Positions 28,044-36,556 are shown, counted from the first letter of the stretch. The stretch: DNA of 64,000 nucleotides from Mycolicibacterium llatzerense (GCF_000878195.1 NZ_JXST01000001.1:186001-250000), one strand, 5' to 3'. Made by a program: numbers and translations. The notes: generated from the sequence alone by a model not told the origin.

Positions 28044-28058
28044 TGAAAATCGTTTTCA
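28044..28058. promoter_or_regulatory. Zur box 1 upstream of bL31B
   Basis: TGAAAATCGTTTTCA, a perfect palindrome of the mycobacterial Zur/Fur type, 21 bp upstream of the bL31B start. Confidence 0.8.
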
Positions 28059-28098
28059 ATAAGGCGTGGCCGACGATACCTGAACCGCGCAGGCTTGT

Positions 28099-28113
28099 CG
28101 AAAATCGTTTTCA
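28099..28113. promoter_or_regulatory. Zur box 2, between bL31B and KATmt
   Basis: CGAAAATCGTTTTCA, identical to box 1 over the central 14 bases. Centre-to-centre distance is 55 bp, about five helical turns. It ends 8 bp before the first possible start of the divergent acetyltransferase gene, so it could affect both directions. Confidence 0.75.
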
Positions 28114-28120
28114 GTAAAGG

Positions 28121-29170
28121 GTGGCGTCAACGGCACCACGCGGCGTGCCGTCCGCCGGTAACGTTTCCGACGTGCCGGAATCGACGACGGATGAACTGGC
28201 CTCGCTGGGTTTCTTCTCCAAGTGCCGTCAAGAGGACCTTGACCGGCTCGCGCCCTTGCTGCGTCCGTTGACGGCCGAACCTGGCGAGGTGCTGATGACG
28301 CAGGGTGAACCTGCGCAGTCGTTCATCCTGATCAGCGCCGGCAGCGTCCGGGTGACGCACACCGCCCCCGATGGCGAACTCAGCGTCCACAACCTCGGCC
28401 CGGGCCTGATCGTCGGTGAGATCGCGCTGCTGCGAGGCGGCACCCGCAACGCCACCGTGCTGGTCACCGAACCGCTGACCGGATGGATCGGCGGGCACGA
28501 CGCCCTGACCGCCATGCTCGACGTCCCCTGTATGGCAGAGCGGCTGGTGCGTACGGCGCGCCAGCGGCTCGCGGAGTTCATCACGCCACTGCCGGTGCGG
28601 CTGCGCGACGGCAGTCGGATGTTCTTGCGGCCCGTGCTGCCCGGCGACAACCCGCGAGTGCGTCAGGGACCCGTCGAGTTCTCGACCGAGACCATGTACC
28701 GCCGGTTCCAGACTGCCTATGAACCCAGTCCCGCGCTGATGGCCTACCTGTTCGAGGTCGACTACGTGGACCACTTCGTGTGGGTGCTGACCGACGGGAC
28801 GGAGGGGCCCGACGGCCCGATGGTCGCCGATGCGAGATTCGTTCGGCTGCACGAGAATCCGACTGTCGCCGAGGTGGCCTTCATGGTGGGTGACGACTAC
28901 CAGGGGAAGGGTATCGGAACCTTCCTGATGGATGCGCTGGTGCCCGCGGCCCGTGGCGCGGGCATCGAGCGGTTTGCGGCGCGAGTGCTGTCCGACAACT
29001 TTCCGATGCGCAAGATTCTGGAGCACTACGGTGCGACCTGGGAACGCGACGACCGGAACATGATCGTCACCGAGTTCGACGTGCCGCCACCTAAGCAATT
29101 GTCGTTGTCGCACAAGCAGTATCGCGACATCTACACGCTGGCGCAGCACGTGATCAAAGCGGTCGGCTGA
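28121..29170 (+). CDS. cAMP-dependent protein lysine acetyltransferase (KATmt/PatA, Rv0998-type)
   Basis: 349 residues: N-terminal cyclic-nucleotide domain (about 25-150) with GEVLMTQGEPAQSFILISAG and phosphate cassette VGEIALLRGGTRNATV, and a C-terminal GNAT domain (about 165-325) with DADARFVR-like strand, AEVAF (catalytic Glu) and acetyl-CoA loop DDYQGKGIGTFLM. cAMP binding opens the enzyme to acetylate targets such as acetyl-CoA synthetase and FadDs. Start uncertain: GTG 28121 (used) or GTG 28172, closer to M. tuberculosis length. Stop overlaps the next ATG. Confidence 0.92.
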   Translation: MASTAPRGVPSAGNVSDVPESTTDELASLGFFSKCRQEDLDRLAPLLRPLTAEPGEVLMTQGEPAQSFILISAGSVRVTHTAPDGELSVHNLGPGLIVGEIALLRGGTRNATVLVTEPLTGWIGGHDALTAMLDVPCMAERLVRTARQRLAEFITPLPVRLRDGSRMFLRPVLPGDNPRVRQGPVEFSTETMYRRFQTAYEPSPALMAYLFEVDYVDHFVWVLTDGTEGPDGPMVADARFVRLHENPTVAEVAFMVGDDYQGKGIGTFLMDALVPAARGAGIERFAARVLSDNFPMRKILEHYGATWERDDRNMIVTEFDVPPPKQLSLSHKQYRDIYTLAQHVIKAVG

Positions 29171-30006
29171 TGGCCGACTCGCTGTACTCCGGGCGTCCGC
29201 TGCTGAACAAGGACACCTCGGTGTGTATCTCGCTGGCCGCCCGGCCCAGCAACATCGGCACGCGCTTCCACAACTACCTCTACAACGAGCTCGGTCTGGA
29301 TTTCGTCTACAAGGCCTTCACCACGACGGACATTGCCGCGGCGATCGGTGGCGTCCGAGCCCTGGGCATCCGCGGCTGCTCGGTGTCCATGCCGTTCAAA
29401 GAGGACGTCATTGCACTAGTCGATGATCTGGAAGAGTCTGCGCGCGTGATCAATTCGGTGAACACGATCGTCAACGACGCGGGCCGGCTGACGGCCTGCA
29501 ACACCGACTATCTGGCGATCGCGCGGCTCATCGACGAGCGCGGCCTGAACCCTGCGGAGACGCTGCTCATCCGCGGTAGCGGCGGCATGGCCAGCGCTGT
29601 GGCAGCGGCGTTCCGGGACAAGGGATTCGAGGTGGGCACCATCGCGGCCCGCAACCAGGAGACCGGCGGCCGGTTGGCCGACCGGTTGGGGTATCGCTAC
29701 GCGGCAGACGCGTCAGGTGGCGCGGACATCGTCGTCAACGTCACCCCGATCGGGATGGCGGGTGGGGCCGAAGCCGACGATCTGTCGTTCGAACCGGACG
29801 TTATTGCCAAGGCACACACCGTGTTCGACGTGGTCGCCCTGGCATCGGAGACCCCGCTTGTGCGCGCGGCGCGGGCGGCCGGGATTCCGGTGATCACCGG
29901 CGCCGAGGTCATCGCACTGCAGGCCGCCGAACAGTTCGAGCGCTACACCGGGGTGCGGCCGACCGCCGAGCAGGTCGCCGCGGCCTCGGTGTTCTCCCGC
30001 GCGTGA
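29170..30006 (+). CDS. shikimate dehydrogenase family protein
   Basis: 278 residues. Substrate domain with catalytic Lys77 (SMPFKEDV) and Asp113 (CNTDYLA), NADP domain with RGSGGMASAVAAAF and a C-terminal TGAEVIALQAAEQFERYTG. N-terminal RPSNIGTRFHN replaces the usual GxPxxHSxSP shikimate loop, so the substrate may not be shikimate. Starts 1 bp within the KATmt stop (TGATG), hence coupled to it. It has no counterpart at this place in M. tuberculosis that I recall. Confidence 0.85.
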   Translation: MADSLYSGRPLLNKDTSVCISLAARPSNIGTRFHNYLYNELGLDFVYKAFTTTDIAAAIGGVRALGIRGCSVSMPFKEDVIALVDDLEESARVINSVNTIVNDAGRLTACNTDYLAIARLIDERGLNPAETLLIRGSGGMASAVAAAFRDKGFEVGTIAARNQETGGRLADRLGYRYAADASGGADIVVNVTPIGMAGGAEADDLSFEPDVIAKAHTVFDVVALASETPLVRAARAAGIPVITGAEVIALQAAEQFERYTGVRPTAEQVAAASVFSRA

Positions 30007-30018
30007 ACTGCGCCTGAC

Positions 30019-30720
30019 TCAGGGCACAGTGATCTTCAGTGACTTGTCGATCGACGACGTCGCATCCATCAGCGGCGCGATCGTCTCCTTGGTGCCGCTG
30101 GCGTTGATCTGCAGCACGATCACGCCGTCCTTGGTCGGGATGGCCGCCGTCTTCTGGGCCATCAGCCGATCCTTGCCGTCCTGGTTGTACATGCCGCCGA
30201 CCTGACACGCCTTGAAGCCGGCGAGCTTGGCGTCGCAGTTGGTGCCGGCGTCCTGCCAGTTGTGCAGGTTCTGCAACTCGCCGGGCGCGTACTCCAGCAC
30301 CTCGTCGGCATTGCCGCCGGGCAGCTTCGAGATCAGCACGATGATCGTCGGTGGGTCGGCCTTCATGGCCGGGTCATCGAATTTGCTTGCGCTCCACGCC
30401 CATTTCGGCGTCAGCGCGCCCGCGTCCACCCAGCCCGGTGGGAGCGGCATGGTGAGCGTCGGCGCACCGGGATCACCGGGGTGCAGCTGCTGCTCGGTGA
30501 TGTTCTTCTCGCGCAGGTAGTCCCGGATGGTCTTCTTCGGCGCTGCCGGAGCCGCCGGCGCGCCGGGCGCCGACGAGGTCGGTGCGGCCGCGGCGCTGGT
30601 GCTCGAGGCGCTGCTGGACGTCGACGACGGTGCCGGTTTCGAGCCCGAGTCGCATGCACTCGCGCCCAGCGCGCTCACCGTCACGGCCAGCGCAACGCCG
30701 GCCACCTTCATCGACACCAT
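30019..30720 (-). CDS. LpqN/LpqT-family lipoprotein
   Basis: 233 residues: signal peptide with lipobox-like GASAC (Cys at residue 23), a Ser/Ala/Pro-rich linker to about 62, then the LpqN fold (YLREKNITEQQLHPGDPG, MPLPPGWVDAG, DEVLEYAPGELQNL). AGGAG precedes ATG 30720. LpqN in M. tuberculosis is a cell-wall lipoprotein with mycolyl-lipid transport links. Convergent with the shikimate dehydrogenase-like gene and divergent from the next lipoprotein gene. Confidence 0.85.
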   Translation of the reverse strand: MVSMKVAGVALAVTVSALGASACDSGSKPAPSSTSSSASSTSAAAAPTSSAPGAPAAPAAPKKTIRDYLREKNITEQQLHPGDPGAPTLTMPLPPGWVDAGALTPKWAWSASKFDDPAMKADPPTIIVLISKLPGGNADEVLEYAPGELQNLHNWQDAGTNCDAKLAGFKACQVGGMYNQDGKDRLMAQKTAAIPTKDGVIVLQINASGTKETIAPLMDATSSIDKSLKITVP

Positions 30721-30868
30721 TTCCGTCTCCTGTCGTCGGATGCAGACTACGGGGCGGACGCGGCGGGCGGCGCGAGCTTTCGTCGCTGTGCCGTGTCCGC
30801 AAAAGATGCGTCGGCGTGGCACCGGGTATCTGCCGCGGTCGGCGGGTTTGCCGTGCTATCAACAGCAA

Positions 30869-31543
30869 ATGCGCGCATTCGCGTTGTCGGCAGCGGTTCT
30901 GCTGTGCGCCGCGTGCGGGTCGACCACCGAACCCGCGCGGCCGACCACCACTGCGGCCGCGAAGCCCGCCGATCCGGCCGCCATCGGTCGGATGCGCCGG
31001 CAACTGCCCAAGGAGCTGCAGGGCTACGAGTTCGGGGCGTTGCCCGCGCCCGCCGCGCCGACGACGTTCTGGGGCATGCCGTCCGGTTCGGTTGCGGACC
31101 CGGCGGACTGTGGCGCGTTGGTGGCGGCACCGGCTGACGGGGTGCGCGGCTGGTCGGCGTCAGGGGCGGGCGGCATCGTGTACGTGACCGCGGCGCCGGG
31201 CGACGCCCCGGCGACAGAGCTTGCCGGCGACTGCCAGTCCTGGACGTTGAGCACCGGCCGTGCGCGCGCGGCCGTCGACCGCACCGACGCACCCCGGATC
31301 GCCGACGCCCGGACACTGGGCATGACGGCGCACATCACCACCAGTGTCGAGAACGGCGCGCAAACCCATTCGCAGGCAACGACTCTGATCGCCTACGCCG
31401 ATACGCTGGCGGTTTCGGTCACCATGGTGACCGATCCGGGGGCTGTCGCGCCCGCGCTGCCCGCGGATCTCCCGGCGACGTTGTTGGACGCGGCCGTGCG
31501 GTCGGTGCGGGGCATCCCGGCCAGCGACGCGTCAGCCCGGTAG
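30869..31543 (+). CDS. lipoprotein, DUF5642-like (Rv0999-type)
   Basis: 224 residues. Signal peptide MRAFALSAAVLLCAACGS with lipobox CAAC, then a secreted domain beginning IGRMRRQLPKELQGYEFGAL. A related lipoprotein follows 10 bp later, so these are paralogous neighbours probably from duplication. An open frame continues upstream but ATG 30869 directly precedes the signal peptide. Function unknown. Confidence 0.78.
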   Translation: MRAFALSAAVLLCAACGSTTEPARPTTTAAAKPADPAAIGRMRRQLPKELQGYEFGALPAPAAPTTFWGMPSGSVADPADCGALVAAPADGVRGWSASGAGGIVYVTAAPGDAPATELAGDCQSWTLSTGRARAAVDRTDAPRIADARTLGMTAHITTSVENGAQTHSQATTLIAYADTLAVSVTMVTDPGAVAPALPADLPATLLDAAVRSVRGIPASDASAR

Positions 31544-31553
31544 ATTCGCCACA

Positions 31554-32210
31554 ATGCGCAGAACGGTGCTCGCGGTGGCCTCCGCCGGTCTGGTGGCGGC
31601 ATGCACGTCCCACGCCCAGGTGGTCGCCGACCCCGATATCACCAAGATCCTTGATCTGAAGGGCACTTTCGGGCCCGAATACCAGGTCAAGACGGTTGCG
31701 CCGACGGGCATCGACCCGCGCGCGTTCGCCCCGCAGACACTGCCCCCTGGCCTGAAATTCGAGCCACCGGACTGCGCCAAGTTCGCCTCCGGCATGGCCG
31801 TCTCACCCGGCGCCAAGGGCAACATGACTGCCGTCACCGCAGAAGGCCAGGGCAACCGGTTCGTCATCCTGGCGGTGGAGACGTCCGAACCGATCGCTCC
31901 GGCTGACCCGGGTGACGCCTGCAAGAAGGTCGCCTTCTCCGGTGCGGGGCTGCGGGGTCTGGTCGAAGAGGTACAGGCACCGGCCATCGACGGGGTCAAT
32001 ACCGTCGGCACCCATCGCATTCTCGAGACGGTGGCCAATGGCAAGCCCGCCACCGGCCAGCTCTACAACTACGTCGCCGGTTTCGGCAGGTTCCTGGTGA
32101 TCGTCACCGCCAACTCGCTTGTCGTGCCGGACCAGCCCGTCGTGCCGGTGAACACGCAGCAGGCGACTGAGCTGCTGACCAAATCGGTCTCGACGGTCAG
32201 GGGTCAGTAA
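31554..32210 (+). CDS. lipoprotein, DUF5642-like, second copy
   Basis: 218 residues. Signal peptide MRRTVLAVASAGLVAACTSH with lipobox VAAC (Cys17), followed by ITKILDLKGTFGPEYQVKTV and PPDCAKFASG; a Cys pair in the mature part may form a disulfide. Shares size, topology and some motifs with the preceding lipoprotein. Convergent with alkB, with no gap. Function unknown; probably envelope-located. Confidence 0.8.
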   Translation: MRRTVLAVASAGLVAACTSHAQVVADPDITKILDLKGTFGPEYQVKTVAPTGIDPRAFAPQTLPPGLKFEPPDCAKFASGMAVSPGAKGNMTAVTAEGQGNRFVILAVETSEPIAPADPGDACKKVAFSGAGLRGLVEEVQAPAIDGVNTVGTHRILETVANGKPATGQLYNYVAGFGRFLVIVTANSLVVPDQPVVPVNTQQATELLTKSVSTVRGQ

Positions 32211-32822
32211 CTAGCGCACGTCGCGCGGCCGGAACTGGATGCTGATCCGTGGTCCGGTGGGGCGGGCGGTCTTGGGTACCGCGTGCTCCCAGGTGCGCTG
32301 GCAGGCGCCGCCCATGACCAGCAGGTCGCCGTGGCCCTGCGGTAGCCGGACGCTGGTGCGCCTGCCGTCCGCGGCGGCAGTACGCGGGCGCAACGCGAAA
32401 ACCCTTGTCGCCCCGAGGCTCAGCACCGCGACCATGGTGTCCTGGGTGCTGCTGCGGCCGATGGTGTCGCCATGCCATGCCACGCTGTCGGCGCCGTCGC
32501 GGTACAGGCACAGGCCCACGGTGGTGAACGGCTCGCCGAGTTCGTGGGCGTAGGCGTCGTTGAGCCGCACCCGCAGCCGCGCCAGCCCGGGATGCGGCGC
32601 CCGTTCCCGGGCCAGGTCGTGGAAGCTGACGAGACGCGGTACGTCCAGCACCTTGTCGTACATCTGGCGCTGCTCGGCGCGCCACGGAATTGCGGTCAGC
32701 AGTTCGTCGAACAGGGTGTCGGCACCCGTGAGCCAGCCGGCGCGGACGTCGACCCAGGCGCCGTCGTCGAGCCACCGCCGTTCGGCATGGTCGAACAGCG
32801 AACCCTGAACCGCCAAGGACAC
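32211..32822 (-). CDS. AlkB-like 2-oxoglutarate/Fe(II) dioxygenase (Rv1000c-type)
   Basis: 203 residues. Repairs alkylated bases or a related substrate with Fe(II), O2 and 2-oxoglutarate. Metal ligands are His and Asp in SVAWHGDTIG and the distal His in RTWEHAVPK; the 2-oxoglutarate Arg is in PRISIQFRPRDVR. GLCLYRDGAD precedes the metal site as in AlkB. GTG start 32822. Its stop abuts that of the convergent lipoprotein gene. arcA, which follows Rv1000c in M. tuberculosis, is absent here. Confidence 0.9.
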   Translation of the reverse strand: MSLAVQGSLFDHAERRWLDDGAWVDVRAGWLTGADTLFDELLTAIPWRAEQRQMYDKVLDVPRLVSFHDLARERAPHPGLARLRVRLNDAYAHELGEPFTTVGLCLYRDGADSVAWHGDTIGRSSTQDTMVAVLSLGATRVFALRPRTAAADGRRTSVRLPQGHGDLLVMGGACQRTWEHAVPKTARPTGPRISIQFRPRDVR

Positions 32823-32863
32823 CCCGCGATCTTATCGCACAGGCGTTCGATGCGCCGGGGGGA

Positions 32864-34402
32864 TCACCGCCAGGACGGCAGCACGATCTCCATGTTCCAG
32901 GTGGACGGCGAGATCGGCAGCCCGGTCAGGATCGGGTACATCCAGGCGAAGTTGGTGATCACCAGCGCCACGTAGAAGCAGACGACCAGCAGCCCGAGTG
33001 TTCGTCGTTCCGGTTCTGTCGATCGTGGATAGAGGATGTCGCCGAGGATCAGCGTGATGAGGATGATCAGGAACGGCGCCATGGGCGTCGCGTAGAAGAA
33101 GTACATCTGCCGGTCGATATCGGCGAACCACGGCAGGTATCCCGCGGCGTAGCCGGTGAGCGCGGCGGCGTACCGCCAGTCGCGTCTGACGAACGTCCGC
33201 CACACGGCCCAGGCCAGCACCGGCACCGCGATGAACCACATGGCCGGCGTCCCCGCCAGCATCACGGCCTTGACGCACGACTGCGCGCCGCAGCCCGGCA
33301 CGTTGTTGTTGTCGATGGCGTAGAGCACGGGCCGTAGCGACATCGGCCATGTCCACGGCTTCGACTCCCATGGGTGGTGATTGCCGGCGGCGTTGGTCAG
33401 CCCGGAATGGAAGCGGTAGACGTCGTGCGTGTAGTACCAGAGCGAGCGCACCGTGGCCAGTGGGCCTTCGCCGATGTTCCGGCCCTCCATGTGCCGGTCG
33501 ATCGCGGTCTCGGACGCGAACCACGGCGCGTAGGACGCCAGGTAGACGCCGACCGGGATGAGCGTCAGCGCCCACATCCCGGGCAGGACATCGCGCCGCA
33601 GCGCGCCCAGCCAGGGGCGCTGCACGCGGTAGGCGCGCCGGGCCGCGATGTCGAAGGCGACGGTCATCAGGCCGAAGAACACCATGTAGTAGAGGCCCGA
33701 CCACTTGACCGCGAGCGCGAGCCCTAACAGGGCCCCGGCCCCGAACCGCCACCACCGCACGCCCAGCCGCGGACCCCATACGGTCTCGGCGATGCGGCCT
33801 TCGGTCATCGCGACGTGCATGCGCGCGCGCACCTGGTCGCGGTCCACGAGGAGCGCGCCGAACGCCGCCACAATGAACACCGTCTGATAGACGTCGAGCA
33901 GGGCCGTGCGGGCCGAGACGAAGCTGACGCCGTCGGCGATGATCAGCAGCCCGGCAATGCCGCCCAACAGAGTCGAGCGCGTCATGCGCCGCACGATCCG
34001 CGCCACCAGCAGCACCAGGATGACGCCGCATACCGCGCCCGAGAACCGCCAGCCGACGCCGTTGTAGCCGAAGATCCACTCGCCGATGGCCATCAGCTGT
34101 TTGGCGACCGGGGGATGCACCACCAGGCCGTAGCCGGGGTTGTCCTCGACGCCGTTGTTGTGCAGCACCTGCCAGGCCTGCGGCGCGTAGTGCTTCTCGT
34201 CGAAGATCGGGGTACCCGCGTCGGTGGGTGAGCCCAGGTTCAGGAACCGGGTGATCATGGCCAGCGCGGTGATCACCGCGGTCATGGTCCAGCCGCGCAG
34301 CCGGTCGGTGGGGCCGAAATCGGCAGCGGGCGTCAGCGGCGCCGGACTGATCACGGGGACCTCGCGCTCGGCCTCGGATGCGTCGAGAGCGGGGGCGGTC
34401 AC
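32864..34402 (-). CDS. pmt: polyprenol-monophosphomannose-dependent protein O-mannosyltransferase
   Basis: 512-residue polytopic GT-C enzyme that O-mannosylates secreted proteins at the membrane (Rv1002c). First extracytoplasmic loop has the catalytic acidic motif TPIFDEKHYAPQAW; about 11 helices; large loop with IDRHMEGRNIGEGP and NHHPWESKPWTWP. I choose GTG 34402: a -10 TACGAT ends 7 nt upstream, giving a leaderless start; the frame is open to 34447, which would overlap rsmI. Shares a divergent promoter with rsmI. Confidence 0.92.
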   Translation of the reverse strand: MTAPALDASEAEREVPVISPAPLTPAADFGPTDRLRGWTMTAVITALAMITRFLNLGSPTDAGTPIFDEKHYAPQAWQVLHNNGVEDNPGYGLVVHPPVAKQLMAIGEWIFGYNGVGWRFSGAVCGVILVLLVARIVRRMTRSTLLGGIAGLLIIADGVSFVSARTALLDVYQTVFIVAAFGALLVDRDQVRARMHVAMTEGRIAETVWGPRLGVRWWRFGAGALLGLALAVKWSGLYYMVFFGLMTVAFDIAARRAYRVQRPWLGALRRDVLPGMWALTLIPVGVYLASYAPWFASETAIDRHMEGRNIGEGPLATVRSLWYYTHDVYRFHSGLTNAAGNHHPWESKPWTWPMSLRPVLYAIDNNNVPGCGAQSCVKAVMLAGTPAMWFIAVPVLAWAVWRTFVRRDWRYAAALTGYAAGYLPWFADIDRQMYFFYATPMAPFLIILITLILGDILYPRSTEPERRTLGLLVVCFYVALVITNFAWMYPILTGLPISPSTWNMEIVLPSWR

Positions 34403-34409
34403 GTCAGCG

Positions 34410-34419
34410 ATCGTAGGCT
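34410..34419. promoter_or_regulatory. overlapping divergent -10 elements of pmt and rsmI
   Basis: On the plus strand TAGGCT (34414-34419) ends 6 nt before the rsmI GTG; on the minus strand TACGAT (34415-34410) ends 7 nt before the pmt GTG. The two hexamers share positions 34414-34415. Both predict leaderless mRNAs from only 23 bp of intergenic DNA. Confidence 0.6.
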
Positions 34420-34425
34420 GTCCCG

Positions 34426-35280
34426 GTGACATCAGTTTCTGGTCCACTAGCGGACGCCGGTCGGCTGCTGCTCGCGGCCACTCCGTTGGGCCAGCCCGGC
34501 GACGCTTCGGCCCGCCTGATCGAGGCGCTGGGCAGTGCCGACGTGATCGCCGCCGAGGACACCCGACGGGTGCGCGCGCTGGCGGCGTCGCTGGATGTCC
34601 GTCCTGCTGGACGCATCGTCAGCTTCTTCGACCAGAACGAGGCGTCCCGGGTGGCGGGGCTGGTCGAGGCGGTCGCCGCGGGCGAGACCGTGCTGGTCGT
34701 CAGTGATGCCGGGATGCCGCTGATCAGCGATCCGGGCTACCGCTTGGTGGCGGCGTGCGCCGAGGCCGGTCTGCCGGTCAGCTGCCTGCCTGGTCCGTCC
34801 GCGGTGACGACGGCGCTGGCGGTGTCCGGGCTGGCGTCGGACCGGTTCTGCTTCGAGGGCTTCGCACCGCGCAAGGGCCGGGCGGCATGGCTGGCCGGGT
34901 TCGCGGCGGAGCGACGGACGTGTGTGTTCTTCGAGTCACCGCGCCGCCTGGCCGAGACCTTGGCCGAGGCAGTGACTGCACTGGGGCCGGATCGGCGCGC
35001 TGTGGTGTGCCGCGAGCTGACCAAGACCCACGAGGAGATCAAGCGCGGGACGCTGGGGGAGCTGGCCGAGTGGGCCGCCGACGGCGTGCTCGGTGAGATC
35101 ACCGTGGTGCTGGCGGGGGCGACGCCGGTGGCGGACATCGACGCGTTGGTTGCGCTGGTGCAGGAATTGGTCGACGACGGAGCGCGCGTCAAAGACGCCT
35201 GCGCCCAGGTGATCGCCGAGCACCCCGGTGCGCCGTCACGCCGCGAGCTTTACGACGCCGTCCTCAAGTCCCGCGACTGA
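34426..35280 (+). CDS. rsmI: 16S rRNA (cytidine1402-2'-O)-methyltransferase
   Basis: 284 residues, tetrapyrrole-methylase-like SAM enzyme that methylates C1402 of 16S rRNA. Motifs: AATPLGQPGDASARLIEAL, AEDTRRVRAL, SFFDQNEASR, VSDAGMPLISDPGYRLV, LPGPSAVTTALAVSGL and FFESPRRLAET. GTG start 34426, probably leaderless. Counterpart of Rv1003. Convergent with pabB across a long palindrome. Confidence 0.94.
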   Translation: MTSVSGPLADAGRLLLAATPLGQPGDASARLIEALGSADVIAAEDTRRVRALAASLDVRPAGRIVSFFDQNEASRVAGLVEAVAAGETVLVVSDAGMPLISDPGYRLVAACAEAGLPVSCLPGPSAVTTALAVSGLASDRFCFEGFAPRKGRAAWLAGFAAERRTCVFFESPRRLAETLAEAVTALGPDRRAVVCRELTKTHEEIKRGTLGELAEWAADGVLGEITVVLAGATPVADIDALVALVQELVDDGARVKDACAQVIAEHPGAPSRRELYDAVLKSRD

Positions 35281-35288
35281 CAGTTCTT

Positions 35289-35351
35289 CCGCGAGCAGAC
35301 GCAAAACTGTCGTTTTCCCGCGAAATTCGACAGTTTTACGTCTGCTCGCGG
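35289..35351. terminator. long palindrome between convergent rsmI and pabB
   Basis: 24-nt arms with a single mismatch (35289-35312 and 35328-35351), beginning CCGCGAGCAGACG, around a 15-nt loop. It starts 8 bp after the rsmI stop and ends 4 bp before the pabB stop, so it can terminate both. The GCGAGCAGACG motif is one I associate with dispersed mycobacterial intergenic palindromes. Confidence 0.7.
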
Positions 35352-35355
35352 ATGG

Positions 35356-36543
35356 TCAGGGGCCGACGATGGCGGCGGCCTTGTGGAGGCACTCTTCCCA
35401 CTCGCGGTCGGGGTCGGAGTCGGCGGTGATGCCGCCGCCGACGCCGAGGATCGCCGCGCCGTCGGCGTCGAATTCCACCGTGCGGATCGCGACGTTCAGT
35501 TCGGTGCCGGCCAGGGGTGACGCCAAACCGACGGTCCCGCAATAGATTCCGCGATCGTAGGGTTCCCATTCGGCGAGGAGTTCGCGGGCGCGGCATTTCG
35601 GGGTGCCGGTGACGGAGGCGGGCGGGAAGGTGGCGTCCAGTACCGCCGACATCGGCGTCGCGGCCGGAACCTGTGCGGTCACCGTGGACACCAGGTGCCA
35701 GACGCCCGGGGCGGGTTTGACCGCGAGCAGTTCGGGAACCCGGACCGACCCGGTGGTGGCGACGCGGCTCAGATCATTGCGGACCAGGTCGACGATCATG
35801 ATGTTCTCGGCGACGTCCTTGACCGACGACGCCAGCTCCGACGGCGAATGGTAAAGGGGGAGCGTGCCTTTGATGGGGCTTGAGGTGACGACCTCGCCGC
35901 GGCGGCTCAGGAACAGCTCCGGCGACAGCGACGCCACCGCACCCCACTCGCCCGCGACGAATGCGGCCCGGGCGGGCGCGGTCCGGGCGACGGCATCGAC
36001 GAAAAAGTCAACGGGTGCACCGGTTATCCGTCCGGTGAAGCGGGTGCAGACGCAGGCCTGGTACACCTCGCCGGCGGCGATCGCCTCCAGGCAGGCCAGC
36101 ACGCCGGCGCGGTGACTGGCGCGGTCCGGCGGACACCAGTCGATCGAGTACGGCGCGGGCGCCGCCGGTTCCAGGTCGGCGAGCCAATCGGGAAGCGCTG
36201 CCCCGGAAAGGCTTTCGTACCACCAGTGCCCGGCCGCGTCTTGCCGGAGCACGCAGTCCGACCAGCCGCCCGCGGCCATCGGGATGCGGCCGACACCGTC
36301 CGGGTACGACAGGTAGCCGAACCAGCCGCCGCCGATCACCTCGCCGGAACCCGCTGGTGCATCGAAGACTTCGGTGGCGGTCGCCGGCTCGATGGAGACG
36401 CTCGGCGCGATGACGGCCGTCGCGCCGAACCAGTCACCCAGCAGCGCGGCCGGCGGAGGCAGGCTGCGCCGAGCGGCGGCGTCGGCGACAGCCTTCAAGA
36501 CCCCCGGGGCGGCGCCCAGGTCGGCCAACCGCTCGACTCGCAC
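35356..36543 (-). CDS. pabB: aminodeoxychorismate synthase component I
   Basis: 395 residues; chorismate-binding enzyme that aminates chorismate to 4-amino-4-deoxychorismate for folate. Motifs: GGGWFGYLSYPDG (N-terminal), AGEVYQACVCTRFTG, SPIKGTLPL, ENIMIVDLVRNDLSR, FPPASVTGTPKCRA and GIYCGTVG. PIKGT with Lys is the PabB type. GTG 36543 leaves a 13-bp gap from sigJ; the M. tuberculosis protein is longer at the N-terminus, so the start is uncertain. Same strand as sigJ and possibly read through from it. Confidence 0.88.
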   Translation of the reverse strand: MRVERLADLGAAPGVLKAVADAAARRSLPPPAALLGDWFGATAVIAPSVSIEPATATEVFDAPAGSGEVIGGGWFGYLSYPDGVGRIPMAAGGWSDCVLRQDAAGHWWYESLSGAALPDWLADLEPAAPAPYSIDWCPPDRASHRAGVLACLEAIAAGEVYQACVCTRFTGRITGAPVDFFVDAVARTAPARAAFVAGEWGAVASLSPELFLSRRGEVVTSSPIKGTLPLYHSPSELASSVKDVAENIMIVDLVRNDLSRVATTGSVRVPELLAVKPAPGVWHLVSTVTAQVPAATPMSAVLDATFPPASVTGTPKCRARELLAEWEPYDRGIYCGTVGLASPLAGTELNVAIRTVEFDADGAAILGVGGGITADSDPDREWEECLHKAAAIVGP

Positions 36544-36556
36544 GCCCCACAGCTTG

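Noticed and set aside
30527..30868. Upstream extension of the lipoprotein gene at 30869
   Set aside because: Antisense to the LpqN-like gene; the signal peptide and lipobox start at 30869.
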